A DNA stretch of 58,920 nt from Thalassotalea sp. (GCA_022448425.1 JAKVCY010000079.1:1-58920); one strand, 5' to 3'. Positions 20,164 to 29,033 are shown, counted from the stretch's first letter. Program-made: numbers and translations. The notes: generated by a model not told the origin, from the letters alone.

Positions 20164-22254
20164 CTAGTTAGATATTGTGATTTTTCCAATATACGTATTG
20201 TTGTGAGAAACATCGTTATATATCAACAGGTTGTTTGAAACTCTGAATCGAGCATCTCGTATTTTTAGCAATAGTGAAGAGTCCTTGCTGTCTCTACTTT
20301 GGTGCGTAATATGTCCGTCTATATCTATATGGTAGAAACCTTCACTACCGACTGCCCATTCGGTGTTCGCTAAAACAAACTTATCATAGAGTCCAGAGGG
20401 TAACGTTGAGATTGAATTATCCGGTTTTAATAAATAAACCCCCGGAATATCTTGCAAAGCTACGAATGTCTCGTTGCTGTAACAATCTTTAGCTACTGAC
20501 ATAACATCTCTTGCAACTTTATTGAATTTTTTGCTTACGATGTTGTAGCTGAGCAAGGTCCATTCGGTGCCTTTTTTAGCTGTTACGAAAAATAGCCCAT
20601 CGTCTTGACAATGCCAAACAGTGTCACTGAATGTAGTATTGCTTTGTTGTATAGCAGTTACCTCACCTGACGATATCGATAGCAAACTAAGGTCTATCCC
20701 TCTTTTGAAAATGATATGTTTTCCTGATGGAGATATTGATAACTCCTCTATTCTTGAATTTTCAGTAAACTTACTAAGCTGAGTGAGTTTATTGTCCTTG
20801 TCTTTGCGCCAGATTTGATAACTACCTGAACGAGTTGATACAAAATAAGTGCTATCTGCATTTATAGGTTGTGTTCCGTCAAAATCCCTAAACGAAGAGT
20901 CAACGAGAACAGAGTTTTCTAGGGTTAATAGATCGAGTGCTGCCACATTGGCGTGATATCTATTACCTACCGAAATTAGCAATTCACCATTTTCAGCAAG
21001 GAACATATCTTCTATATGAACATTTGATTGATAAATTGTTGTTTGAGAAGAGTCGTCTATATCGAACTCTTTAAGTGCAAAATTCTGCGTAATGTATTGC
21101 AATTTATCTGAGCTTGGTAGCCAAACAAGTCCTTCGACAAAACCTGTATCATTTAGCAACGTTTTGAGCTCGCCAGTTACTAAATTTAGATGCATCAAAT
21201 TGACGAGGAAATTGTCATGTGCACGCTCAAACACCAAATACTTTTCGTTTGGACTTAAGCTAAAAAAGTAGTCTCCAAAGTAGTTGGTTGGAGGGGCTGT
21301 TATTTGCTTTATCTCACCAGATACGAGGTTTTTCCGTTTGAGTACAGAGGGAGCTGGAAATTCGTTGTAGTAAACAAAATACAGATAGTTTTGGTCTTTA
21401 GTAACAGCAATAGGAGAGTTGGTGAAGTCTTTAGCACAATGAGCTATAGTCTCTCTATCTCTCATATTGAGATTATCATCTATGTACACGCGCTTAATTA
21501 AACACTTGTTTTCTTCCCCGGAAATGTAATAAAGCCTTGTGTTTCCTTTACTATCGCTCACCCAAAATGGTGAACTCGCATTATGACCAGGTTCTACGGA
21601 TGCATATTTACTGGTGGCTAAGTTTTGTACAACAAGGTTTGCGTAGTCGTCCATTTCTATTTGATGAACAAACGCCAATAGTTCACCATCGCCTGACAGG
21701 GCGCTTGCATACTCACGTCCCTCCATATAAGTAAGGGGCTCAATTTTCACATCTTTGGAGAGTAATGTTTTATCGCTTTCTTGCGAGATAGAAAAAAGGT
21801 ATGTGACGATGGCGAATAGCGCTACTGTTATAATTGTCGCATATATCTTAATCGCCTTAAGCGAGAGTATTTTTTCCTTGGTTGAGTAGTGAGTTTTGGG
21901 GCGTTCAATGTAATCGACTTCGGCACAGAAAGAATAACCAAGTTTAGGGTGAGTCTTTATGTACTGGTACTTTGCACCACCTAATAGTTTTCTTAAACGA
22001 GAAACTGTGGCGTTAATCGTTGTATCGTCAACATAGCGGTTGTTCCAAACTTGCTCCAAAAGCATATCGCGCGAAACGATCTGTCCCGTTTGCTGAATCA
22101 AACAAAGTAAAAGATCCGCCTGCTTAGCCTCTAAAGAGACTTCTTCACTTACATTCGCTTGGCTTTCGTTATTTTCTGTTATATCTGGTTTGAGAGTCTT
22201 TTTTACTGGATCAAATGTCCAGTTATGTATTTTTATTAACTCTAGGCCATCCAT
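20164..22254 (-). CDS. CadC-like membrane-anchored transcriptional regulator with beta-propeller sensor
   Basis: The 696-residue protein combines three parts. An OmpR/PhoB-type winged helix (about 10-115) contains LLLCLIQQTGQIVSRDMLLE and the recognition region TTINATVSRLRKLLGG. A single membrane helix spans about 134-153. A long periplasmic part of repeated WD40/TolB-type strands (for example SPNEKYLVFER, SPSGKHIIFKR) suggests a six- to eight-bladed propeller. Such ToxR/CadC-like proteins sense envelope signals and bind DNA directly without a kinase. The start has AGGGG about 6 bp upstream. It lies beside the peptide-export genes and is a plausible regulator of them, by position only. Confidence 0.88.
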   Translation of the reverse strand: MDGLELIKIHNWTFDPVKKTLKPDITENNESQANVSEEVSLEAKQADLLLCLIQQTGQIVSRDMLLEQVWNNRYVDDTTINATVSRLRKLLGGAKYQYIKTHPKLGYSFCAEVDYIERPKTHYSTKEKILSLKAIKIYATIITVALFAIVTYLFSISQESDKTLLSKDVKIEPLTYMEGREYASALSGDGELLAFVHQIEMDDYANLVVQNLATSKYASVEPGHNASSPFWVSDSKGNTRLYYISGEENKCLIKRVYIDDNLNMRDRETIAHCAKDFTNSPIAVTKDQNYLYFVYYNEFPAPSVLKRKNLVSGEIKQITAPPTNYFGDYFFSLSPNEKYLVFERAHDNFLVNLMHLNLVTGELKTLLNDTGFVEGLVWLPSSDKLQYITQNFALKEFDIDDSSQTTIYQSNVHIEDMFLAENGELLISVGNRYHANVAALDLLTLENSVLVDSSFRDFDGTQPINADSTYFVSTRSGSYQIWRKDKDNKLTQLSKFTENSRIEELSISPSGKHIIFKRGIDLSLLSISSGEVTAIQQSNTTFSDTVWHCQDDGLFFVTAKKGTEWTLLSYNIVSKKFNKVARDVMSVAKDCYSNETFVALQDIPGVYLLKPDNSISTLPSGLYDKFVLANTEWAVGSEGFYHIDIDGHITHQSRDSKDSSLLLKIRDARFRVSNNLLIYNDVSHNNTYIGKITISN

Positions 22255-22371
22255 TCCCTACCCCTATAGGTCAACAGTGGTGAGTATTAATTTTACAATT
22301 CGAGTCTATAAAAATTATTTGCAGTAATAAAGATTTATCGGCAATGTTCGGGGTTTTATATTTTATACTAT

Positions 22372-22716
22372 TTATATTTTTTCGTGCGTATTAGGTTGCC
22401 AGAGCATGAAAAGTCGATGAGAAATAAGGATTGTTGCGTTTAGAAGTAGCAGTGCGACTAGTAAAGGAAGTGAAAAAGAAAAGATAACCAAACAACAGAT
22501 AGTAAATAGGGTAGATAATACAAGAATAAGCCCTAGGCTAGGCCTCAAAATTTCTCGAGAGATTACATAAAAGTAGACGCCGGAAGCAGTAATTATTAGG
22601 CTTGGACAGTACATACTTTTGATGAAAAAAAAGTAAGTAGCGAGTCCAAGTTTGGCAAATGCCAGTACCTTACATATGTAGCATATCACCGTGAATTTAT
22701 TTTGCGTTTTAATCAT
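22372..22716 (-). CDS. Small multi-pass membrane protein, unknown
   Basis: A 114-residue protein with about four hydrophobic segments (roughly 8-32, 38-55, 58-78 and 80-102) and a short polar tail. No family recognised. It lies downstream of the C39 exporter on the same strand, 160 bp away, and upstream of the CadC-like gene. Small hydrophobic proteins beside bacteriocin exporters are often immunity proteins, so that role is possible, but nothing in the sequence proves it. The ribosome-binding site is weak. Confidence 0.55.
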   Translation of the reverse strand: MIKTQNKFTVICYICKVLAFAKLGLATYFFFIKSMYCPSLIITASGVYFYVISREILRPSLGLILVLSTLFTICCLVIFSFSLPLLVALLLLNATILISHRLFMLWQPNTHEKI

Positions 22717-22876
22717 GGCTTAAACTCACGATGTTTACTTAAGTTAAACAGGGTAGTGTAAATCAAATAGATTCGGCCCCATGCAGTCGAGCTTATGTAA
22801 CTAATTAGATGTCGCTAAGTTGATTTTCAAAGCATGCCGTATAGAACTACGCCTAACAACTAATGGATCTATTTTG

Positions 22877-25021
22877 TCAGTGTTCAGATGCTTTATTCAC
22901 TGCAACGTCAAAGAGCTTTCCGTTTTCCATTCGATATATTCTATTGGCCTTGTTGATCGTTTCTGGTCGATGGGCAATGATGATTCTCGTCATATCCAAG
23001 TGTTGAATTTGATCGCTAATTTTTATTTCATTGTCGATATCTAAATGACTTGTCGCCTCATCCATGAGAAGTACTTTAGGGTCTTTATATAGAGCTCTAG
23101 CGAGCAGCAAACGCTGCTTTTGTCCACCTGAAAGGCTTGAACCCATATCACCAACTAGCGCGTTGTAACCCATTGTCATTTTAGTGATGTCTTGATGTAT
23201 GGCTGCCAATTGAGCACTTTGCTCTATTTTAAGGAAATTAGGTTCAGGGTTAAAAAAGCAAATATTATCGGCGATAGAGCCAGCTAACAAAGTATCGTCT
23301 TGCATTACAGTGCCGATTTGCTGGCGATAGTTCTTTAAACCTAGTTGTGTAATATCTCTGCCGTCTAAGAAGATCTTTCCTTCGTCTGGCGAAAGCAGCC
23401 CTAAAATGAGTTTAGCTAATGTGGTTTTGCCATTGCCAGATTCGCCTGTGATGGCAATAGAGTCTCCGGCATTTATAGTGAGTGATAGGTTGTCTATTAT
23501 TGGACGTTCATTCTCGCCGTAGCGAAATGAAACGTTCTCGAGTCTAATTTCACCCTTAAAGCTATCGGGTTGAACAGAGGTCGCTGTTGATTCTCGATGT
23601 TTTTCCTGCTCGTGAAGTGCGATATCTGAGATGCGATCTAAGTGAAGCCTCATCATCTTAAATTGAATAATCTGCTCTATGAAGTTAGCAATTCGTTCCG
23701 TTAGTTGATTTTTGTACGCGATGAACGCTAGCACCATGCCGATTGATAGGTCACCAGTCATCACTAACGAAGCTGCAAAATAAATAACAATCACGTTTTC
23801 TAAACCAAACAGTAGTTTGTTAATAGCGTCGAAACTGATTTGAAGCTTACCGAGACGAATATCAGCATTAATCACCTCAGCGAAGCGATTTTGCCATATT
23901 CCTTGTCGTTGGGATTCGTTACCGAAGAGCTTAATAGTCTGTATTCCTCGGATATTTTCCAGGAAATTACTTTGCTCTTTGGCACTATTTTGTATCGATT
24001 CTTCCGTTGCAAGATGCAAAGGCTTATACAAAGCGAGCCTAAGCATTGTATACAGTGCGATTGCGGCAAGGACAACAAAAGTGAGCTTGACACTATAAAG
24101 CAACATCATCACTAGCACTGCAATTGACATGATACCGTCGACCGTTGTTTCGACTAGTCCTGTGGTAATGCGCTCTCTAATCTGTGCTAAAGAACCGAAA
24201 CGGGAAACAACATCGCCAATATGTCTAGATTCATAGTAAGCCATGGGTAAACGTAATAAGTGGCGAAGTAAATTTACACCCATCTGCATATTCAACAGGC
24301 TTGATAGTCTGAGAACCAACCAACTTCTTACCGTGTTTGTTACTACAGTAAGCAATGCTAGCAAGCCAAAACCTATAGCTAAAACGGTGAGCAAGGGTTT
24401 GTCATGACTGATTAGCACTTCATCGACAACCCATTGCATGTAGTAGGGAGAAGCGAGTGAAAAGGCTTGAATGATCACCGACAGTACAAATAGTTTAGCT
24501 AACGCACTTTTAAAGCCGGTAACCTTGCTCCAAAGTTGGGTTAGTTTCATACGTCGTTTTTCAGTTTTCTTTTCAAACTTGTTGGTTGGGGTAAGCTCCA
24601 GCGCAATCCCTGTATAGTGCTGACTGAATTCAGCCATAGATAGAACCTTTCTACCTACTGCGGGATCGTTAATATGCACCTTAGTTTTAGTTACTTTTGT
24701 GGCAACAACAAAATGGTTCATGTCCCAGTGTAGGACACAAGGCAGCGAGAGTTTATCGATATCTTCTAGTGGACATTGCAATGCTCGACTAGCAAGTCCA
24801 AGACTGTCGCCTAGTTCAATAAGCTGCTGTAAATTCATGCCTTTTAAGTTGGCGGAGAAACGCTTTCGCATTGCGGGCATGTCGAGTTGGTGACCATGGT
24901 ACGATGAAACCATCGCCATACTGGCCAAACCGCACTCAGCAACTTCAGCCTGAAGAATTAGTGGAACTCGCTTGATACTTGAAAATTCAAGTAATTGTTC
25001 TGTATTGATACTGGCTTCCAT
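22877..25021 (-). CDS. Peptidase-containing ABC exporter (C39 bacteriocin/RiPP type)
   Basis: The 714-residue protein is a fused leader peptidase, membrane domain and ATPase that cleaves double-glycine leaders and exports the mature peptide. The N-terminal C39 domain (about 15-145) keeps the whole active site: Gln24 and Cys30 in QAEVAECG, His103 in MNHFVV and Asp119 in INDP. Six membrane helices follow (about 170-440). The ATPase has Walker A GESGNGKTT (526-534), LSGGQ (630-634) and Walker B VLLMDE (650-655). It is 12 bp downstream of the radical SAM gene, so they are probably one operon. Likely substrates are the Gly-Gly peptides at 26561, 28859 and 29034. Confidence 0.95.
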   Translation of the reverse strand: MEASINTEQLLEFSSIKRVPLILQAEVAECGLASMAMVSSYHGHQLDMPAMRKRFSANLKGMNLQQLIELGDSLGLASRALQCPLEDIDKLSLPCVLHWDMNHFVVATKVTKTKVHINDPAVGRKVLSMAEFSQHYTGIALELTPTNKFEKKTEKRRMKLTQLWSKVTGFKSALAKLFVLSVIIQAFSLASPYYMQWVVDEVLISHDKPLLTVLAIGFGLLALLTVVTNTVRSWLVLRLSSLLNMQMGVNLLRHLLRLPMAYYESRHIGDVVSRFGSLAQIRERITTGLVETTVDGIMSIAVLVMMLLYSVKLTFVVLAAIALYTMLRLALYKPLHLATEESIQNSAKEQSNFLENIRGIQTIKLFGNESQRQGIWQNRFAEVINADIRLGKLQISFDAINKLLFGLENVIVIYFAASLVMTGDLSIGMVLAFIAYKNQLTERIANFIEQIIQFKMMRLHLDRISDIALHEQEKHRESTATSVQPDSFKGEIRLENVSFRYGENERPIIDNLSLTINAGDSIAITGESGNGKTTLAKLILGLLSPDEGKIFLDGRDITQLGLKNYRQQIGTVMQDDTLLAGSIADNICFFNPEPNFLKIEQSAQLAAIHQDITKMTMGYNALVGDMGSSLSGGQKQRLLLARALYKDPKVLLMDEATSHLDIDNEIKISDQIQHLDMTRIIIAHRPETINKANRIYRMENGKLFDVAVNKASEH

Positions 25022-25033
25022 ACCCGAATTCCC

Positions 25034-26431
25034 TTATGAATTTGTTGCAGAATGTGTGTCGTTATACCAAGGCGATTCTTCTTTACTGACAATGCCACTA
25101 TCGATATAGCGTTTAATGCCCATACCTCTTTCGATGTACAAGGACTCGATTAAGTTTGGGTGTTCCTTCAACCAGGCTTCAGGAAAGTTTGTTTTATTAA
25201 GCGTGAATTGTGTTTTCGAGTTTGGATTTAATGGGCCAATCTCTTCCTCATCAAGGTTGAATATGCCGTGGTCAAAAGGCTTTCCACTTGCAGCCTCTTT
25301 CAGGTAAAAGCGTTCTTTTCTACCTTTTGCAGCAAGTTTCAGTACTCGATGATGGCAATATGGGTTATTGCCACGTTTGCCGAAGAAAACATGTGAAGTC
25401 CAATTGCACCCAACGCGACAAGTGGTTGCGAACTCACACCCTCTACAATGTCCCCATAGATGTTTAGTCGTATCTAAGGCCTCATCGATATCGTTAAATC
25501 TTAACTCGGGTGCATTCTCATAAATATCTACAAGGGTACGTTCCCGAATATTGCCGCCTGTGTAGGCATCACTCGGTAGTGAAGGGCAGCCTTTTATTGC
25601 ACCATTTGCTTCGATGCCCAGTACGTTTTGTCCGGCTGTACAACCTTGATAGAATGCCCACTCGCTTTCAAGCTGATTGGCACCGCGCAACACACGTTCG
25701 TATGGACCGTAGTAACCTATGTTATTGCCGGGTTGTATCGTTAAGTTATCTTTCCTGCCTCGCAATGATAAAAAGTAGATAAGTGGATATAAATCGAGAA
25801 GTTCAATCGGTTGGAGCAACATTTCGTTGTGCTCTACTGCATTTCCCATTGGCACGGTAAGTTGTATTTGCCAAGCACTTACACCGGCTTCAACAAGTTT
25901 TTGATAAAGCAATGGCAGGTCATGTGCTGAGTTTCTGTTTATCTGCGTATTAACGCCGCAAACAATGCCAGCAGCTTTTAAGTGCGCTAGTGTTTTAAAA
26001 CACTGCTCCCATGACCCTTGCTTTCCTCGCATAGCATCATGTTCCTTTGCTAGACCATCGATTGAAACCGACACGGTATCAATACCAGCTTGCGCCATGC
26101 GCTTAGCCGTTCCTGCAGATATACCATAGCCTCCAGTAGTCATAGTCGCTTTCATGCCAAAGCGCTTAATTTCTGAGGCAATCATTAGCCAGTCCGGTCT
26201 TAAGTACGCTTCACCGCCAATTAGCGTAACTTCTTTAATGCCTAAATCAGCCATTTGCTTGACCAAATCTAGAGCTTCCGTGGTACTCAACTCGTCCTCT
26301 CTTTTCGCGCCAGCTCGAGAACCGCAATGACTGCAGGCAAGGTTACATTTCAGCGTAATTTCCCATACAGCATAAGCTTTTCTTTGATACTTCTTAACGC
26401 GTATACCTAGCTTTACAATATCTTGATTCAT
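25034..26431 (-). CDS. Radical SAM/SPASM peptide maturase
   Basis: A 465-residue radical S-adenosylmethionine enzyme. The 4Fe-4S triad is Cys29, Cys33 and Cys36 (CNLACSHC), followed by the GGEA motif at 72-75. A SPASM domain with Cys264, Cys282, Cys329, Cys332, Cys338, Cys342 and Cys359 would bind auxiliary clusters, as in enzymes forming thioether or carbon-carbon links on peptides. Only about 20 residues precede the radical SAM core, so no leader-binding RRE domain is fused here, and the last 95 residues form an unassigned tail. It sits between a Gly-Gly precursor gene (26561-26740) and the C39 exporter, so it very probably modifies that peptide. The chemistry cannot be read from sequence. 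Confidence 0.92.
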   Translation of the reverse strand: MNQDIVKLGIRVKKYQRKAYAVWEITLKCNLACSHCGSRAGAKREDELSTTEALDLVKQMADLGIKEVTLIGGEAYLRPDWLMIASEIKRFGMKATMTTGGYGISAGTAKRMAQAGIDTVSVSIDGLAKEHDAMRGKQGSWEQCFKTLAHLKAAGIVCGVNTQINRNSAHDLPLLYQKLVEAGVSAWQIQLTVPMGNAVEHNEMLLQPIELLDLYPLIYFLSLRGRKDNLTIQPGNNIGYYGPYERVLRGANQLESEWAFYQGCTAGQNVLGIEANGAIKGCPSLPSDAYTGGNIRERTLVDIYENAPELRFNDIDEALDTTKHLWGHCRGCEFATTCRVGCNWTSHVFFGKRGNNPYCHHRVLKLAAKGRKERFYLKEAASGKPFDHGIFNLDEEEIGPLNPNSKTQFTLNKTNFPEAWLKEHPNLIESLYIERGMGIKRYIDSGIVSKEESPWYNDTHSATNS

Positions 26432-26500
26432 CGTGTTGTACCTGAAAAATATTACTTTCTACTCATTAAGCAGTGTTTTAGCTATGCCTAGTACTGTTTA

Positions 26501-26516
26501 ACTTGAATGTTCAAGT
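26501..26516. other. Short palindrome between precursor peptide and maturase genes
   Basis: ACTTGAA and its complement flank a two-base TG centre. It lies in the 129-bp gap between the precursor stop (26561) and the maturase start (26431). It may act as an mRNA stem or a protein-binding site that lets the peptide be made in excess over the enzyme. No T tract follows. Confidence 0.35.
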
Positions 26517-26560
26517 AATGTTGAGTGAACGAGTTGAGTTAACTAAGTAAGGATTACTAC

Positions 26561-26740
26561 TTACTCAATATAGATTTCCGGGTTAGTGATAACGCCGTAC
26601 ATAGGAACTGAGCAGCTTAAAAAACTACAAGGCAATGTAATAGGACGGAAGAATTCAGAATCTTTTAGACCTCCTTCAATTGACTCCAGTAATGCTTTCG
26701 CTTTGGTTAGTTCCTTCATATCATTTGATGTTTGCTTCAT
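26561..26740 (-). CDS. Candidate RiPP precursor peptide with double-glycine leader
   Basis: A 59-residue peptide read on the minus strand. Residues 1-24 form a polar, helix-prone leader ending LLESIEGG, which fits a C39 cleavage site after Gly23-Gly24. The 35-residue core holds two cysteines (Cys38 and Cys43, C-x4-C), several prolines and aromatics, and an acidic end EIYIE. GAGG-like sequence about 11 bp before the ATG serves as ribosome-binding site. It lies 129 bp upstream of the radical SAM/SPASM maturase on the same strand. Placement, leader and cysteines together make it the likely substrate of that enzyme. I know no named family for the core. Confidence 0.8.
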   Translation of the reverse strand: MKQTSNDMKELTKAKALLESIEGGLKDSEFFRPITLPCSFLSCSVPMYGVITNPEIYIE

Positions 26741-27430
26741 TTTAGTAGCCTCAATGCTTGTTAATTTTCCATTTTAAGTTGGGGAGAGGTGAGGAGTGAC
26801 CTCAACTCCTCACCTCCAGCGCTTCTTAACTGGTTCAGCCTCCCTGCCGTGCAGCGTCCGTGCTGAGTAACAGTGTCCGTACTGATCTAGCCAGTGCCGA
26901 AGCTAAACAAACCTTAGCAGCAAAAAAAAAAGCGTCAACAAGTGCCCGTTTGAGCGAAAAACTTCATAAATTGACTGCAAGCCTGCCATGCTGTGGGCTA
27001 GCGCCTAAGTTGCTTTTTTGCTGTGAAATCATTGCTTCGTAAATGCAAGGTTTTAGTACAGAAAAAGAGAGCGGATTTTTTTGTTGTGAAAAATACAATG
27101 TTTACTCAATTGTTGCCTTAGTTATTGAATTTTAATTGGTTTTAGTATTTTTGAGTGTTTTTGTGATTTTTACTCTCTTGCAGACTGGTGACGTGTTGCT
27201 AGTGTTGAAAATGTTTCGAGATAAGTGCTCTTTGGTCGTAATTTCAAAAGAGCTTTCAAGCGAATGTAAAGCGACAGTGTGAAAAACACACGACTGTTTA
27301 AACGCTGGTAAATCTGACTTCAAAGAACGCTGCCTTAAAACAGAAAAAGGCACATAGCGAGCACGAGTTGATAACCAGCTAAGCGAGCATAATTAAACAT
27401 TTTTATAGATTTTGGAGAAGGGAAGCTAGG
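26741..27430. promoter_or_regulatory. 690-bp divergent control region of the peptide island
   Basis: No convincing gene. The region must hold the minus-strand promoter of the precursor-maturase-exporter operon and the plus-strand promoter of the HlyD gene. It contains the 12-bp-stem hairpin at 26786-26816, two near-copies of GTCCGTGCTGA (26856-26866 and 26875-26885), and an A10 run near 26921. A 60-codon plus-strand reading frame at 26860-27042 has no ribosome-binding site and looks like chance. The HlyD start is preceded by GGAGAAGGGAAG. Confidence 0.5.
26786..26816. promoter_or_regulatory. Strong hairpin in the precursor-peptide leader
   Basis: GAGGTGAGGAGT (26786-26797) and its exact complement (26805-26816) enclose a seven-base loop. 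It lies 46 bp upstream of the precursor start on the minus strand, probably in its 5' untranslated RNA, or as a two-fold operator. No T run follows on the minus strand, so it is not a normal terminator. Confidence 0.55.
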
Positions 27431-28678
27431 ATGGGATCATTATTTAGACAACAAGCAGTCGACGCACAAAGCCAAAGGTTGGTAGGGGCAGTCTCTCTTG
27501 CCCAACCATTATCAATTAAACTGACGGTCGCTTTGATTGCCTTAGTTGTATTCTTTGTTCTTCTGTTTCTATTTAATGCAGAGTACGCGAGAAAAGAGAC
27601 TGTTTCAGGTTTTTTAAGACCAGACAAAGGGGTAATCAAAAGCTACAGCAAACGCCAGGGTACAATTAGTCGTGTGCTCGTCGAAGAGGGGCAAAAAGTA
27701 AGCAAAGGCGAATTGTTGGTGACCATTGTTAGTCGCCAACATATGCAAAACGGTGAAGAGCTTAACGACAAACAAATCGGCGAAGTCAGGAAAAAACTAA
27801 CGTTACTGGATGATGAGGCCGAGCAGCTTATTTTCTTTGAAAAAGAGGCTATGACTCGTTTGAGTGCACAAAAGCTCGCAACTGAGAGTGCGATCGTTGT
27901 TGTGAAGAATCAGCAAACACTGATGCGAGAAAAGCTCGACTTACTTAAATCGCAACAAAAGCAGTTTAATAAACTCCTTAAGCTTAACCACATCTCCAGT
28001 TTAGAGTTTCAGCAGCAACAAGAGCGCTTGCTCACTGTTAAGCAAGAGCTCGAAACACTTGCAGGCAACCTCATCAATCAAGAGAACAGGTTGGCAGAAA
28101 TCAACTTCGATATTCTCAAAACCCCACAACAATACGTAGGGCAGGCGCGAGAGCTTAATAAGCAAAGAACTGACTTAACTCGTCTATTAAACGAAACGGA
28201 AACTAATCACAGCCATGCCATCCGTGCTACTCACAACGGTACGGTTACTTCAATCCAGGTCGTTGAAGGGCAGACATTAAATGCGTCTCGCCCCTTATTA
28301 ACAATTGTGCCTGAGGGAGCCACTTTAATTGCTGAACTGTTATTGCCAACACGGTCAGCTGGTTTCGTTGAAGTAGGCGACATTGCTCGATTACGGTTTG
28401 AGGCATTTCCGCACCAACGCTTTGGGTTTATGGAAAGTCAGGTTTTAAACATAGAGAAAACACTCATTACACAAAACGATGTCGATTTTCCCATTGCATT
28501 ATCAGAGCCAGTATATCGACTACAAGCGAATTTAAGTCAGCAGGCTATTAGCGGTTATGGGCACGCGTTTGCCCTTAAAAGTGGCATGCTATTTCAAGCT
28601 GATATTATTTTGGATAAGCGCTCTTTAATCGATTGGTTGCTGGACCCTATATACAGTTTAAGAGGCCGTATCGGCTAA
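27431..28678 (+). CDS. HlyD-family membrane fusion protein for peptide export
   Basis: The 415-residue periplasmic adaptor has one N-terminal membrane helix (about 29-52), a lipoyl-like segment, a long coiled-coil hairpin (about 95-250, rich in Gln, Lys, Leu) and a second lipoyl half with HNGTVTSIQVVEGQTL. It resembles CvaA-type partners of C39 exporters, linking the inner-membrane ABC protein to an outer-membrane TolC channel, which is not in the window. It is divergent from the exporter operon and followed by the two Gly-Gly peptides. Confidence 0.93.
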   Translation: MGSLFRQQAVDAQSQRLVGAVSLAQPLSIKLTVALIALVVFFVLLFLFNAEYARKETVSGFLRPDKGVIKSYSKRQGTISRVLVEEGQKVSKGELLVTIVSRQHMQNGEELNDKQIGEVRKKLTLLDDEAEQLIFFEKEAMTRLSAQKLATESAIVVVKNQQTLMREKLDLLKSQQKQFNKLLKLNHISSLEFQQQQERLLTVKQELETLAGNLINQENRLAEINFDILKTPQQYVGQARELNKQRTDLTRLLNETETNHSHAIRATHNGTVTSIQVVEGQTLNASRPLLTIVPEGATLIAELLLPTRSAGFVEVGDIARLRFEAFPHQRFGFMESQVLNIEKTLITQNDVDFPIALSEPVYRLQANLSQQAISGYGHAFALKSGMLFQADIILDKRSLIDWLLDPIYSLRGRIG

Positions 28679-28721
28679 AAGTTTGCTGTTGTTTTTCTGT
28701 CGGGGAAAGTGACAGGAAGGC

Positions 28722-28765
28722 GGCTAGCTTTAGGAATACTTTAGCGAGAACAACTAAAGCCAGCC
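28722..28765 (+). other. Intergenic stem-loop after the HlyD gene
   Basis: GGCT-A-GCTTTAG (28722-28733) pairs with CTAAAGC-C-AGCC (28754-28765) with one mismatch and a 20-base loop. It lies between the HlyD gene and the first bacteriocin peptide. No T run follows, so it may be an mRNA processing or stability element rather than a terminator. Confidence 0.45.
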
Positions 28766-28820
28766 ATTAACCGCTGATCATTCAATACTGTTAAACAATG
28801 ATTGCTCAGCTAATCAATAA

Positions 28821-28841
28821 TATCCGATAGGAAGTCGGATA
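28821..28841 (+). promoter_or_regulatory. Stem-loop just before the first peptide's ribosome-binding site
   Basis: TATCCGA (28821-28827) pairs with TCGGATA (28835-28841) around a seven-base loop. It ends 4 bp before the GGAG site at 28846-28849. The place suggests control of translation or mRNA stability of the bacteriocin peptides. Confidence 0.5.
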
Positions 28842-28858
28842 ATTTGGAGTATAACACA

Positions 28859-29029
28859 ATGCGTGAATTAAACATGTTGGAAGTGAGAGAAGTAAATGGT
28901 GGGGGCTTCTGGGTAGCCGCTGCTGCTGTTGCAACAAGCCCTGTAGTTGGTGCTGTAGCAGCGACCGCGACCGCTGGTCTAGTAGCATATGGTACTTATC
29001 GTTTATTAAAAGCTGCATTCTCGGAGTAA
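28859..29029 (+). CDS. Double-glycine-leader bacteriocin-like peptide 1
   Basis: A 56-residue peptide. The ATG at 28859 is chosen over an upstream TTG because GGAG lies 9 bp before it and it gives a standard leader. Leader MRELNMLEVREVNGG (1-15) has the spaced hydrophobics and Gly-Gly end recognised by C39 peptidases. The core (16-56) begins GFW and is a Gly/Ala/Val-rich membrane-spanning helix with small-residue spacing, ending in the basic and acidic tail RLLKAAFSE. Likely a pore-forming bacteriocin or microcin subunit. No cysteines, so it is probably not a substrate of the radical SAM enzyme. Confidence 0.82.
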   Translation: MRELNMLEVREVNGGGFWVAAAAVATSPVVGAVAATATAGLVAYGTYRLLKAAFSE

Positions 29030-29033
29030 CGCA

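Noticed and set aside
26860..27042. 60-codon plus-strand reading frame in the peptide-island control region
   Set aside because: No ribosome-binding site, low-complexity Lys/Ala/Ser content from an A10 run, and no Gly-Gly leader. Treated as chance within a regulatory region.
28844..28858. TTG start giving a five-residue longer bacteriocin peptide 1
   Set aside because: That TTG overlaps the ribosome-binding site of the ATG at 28859, which yields the standard Gly-Gly leader length.
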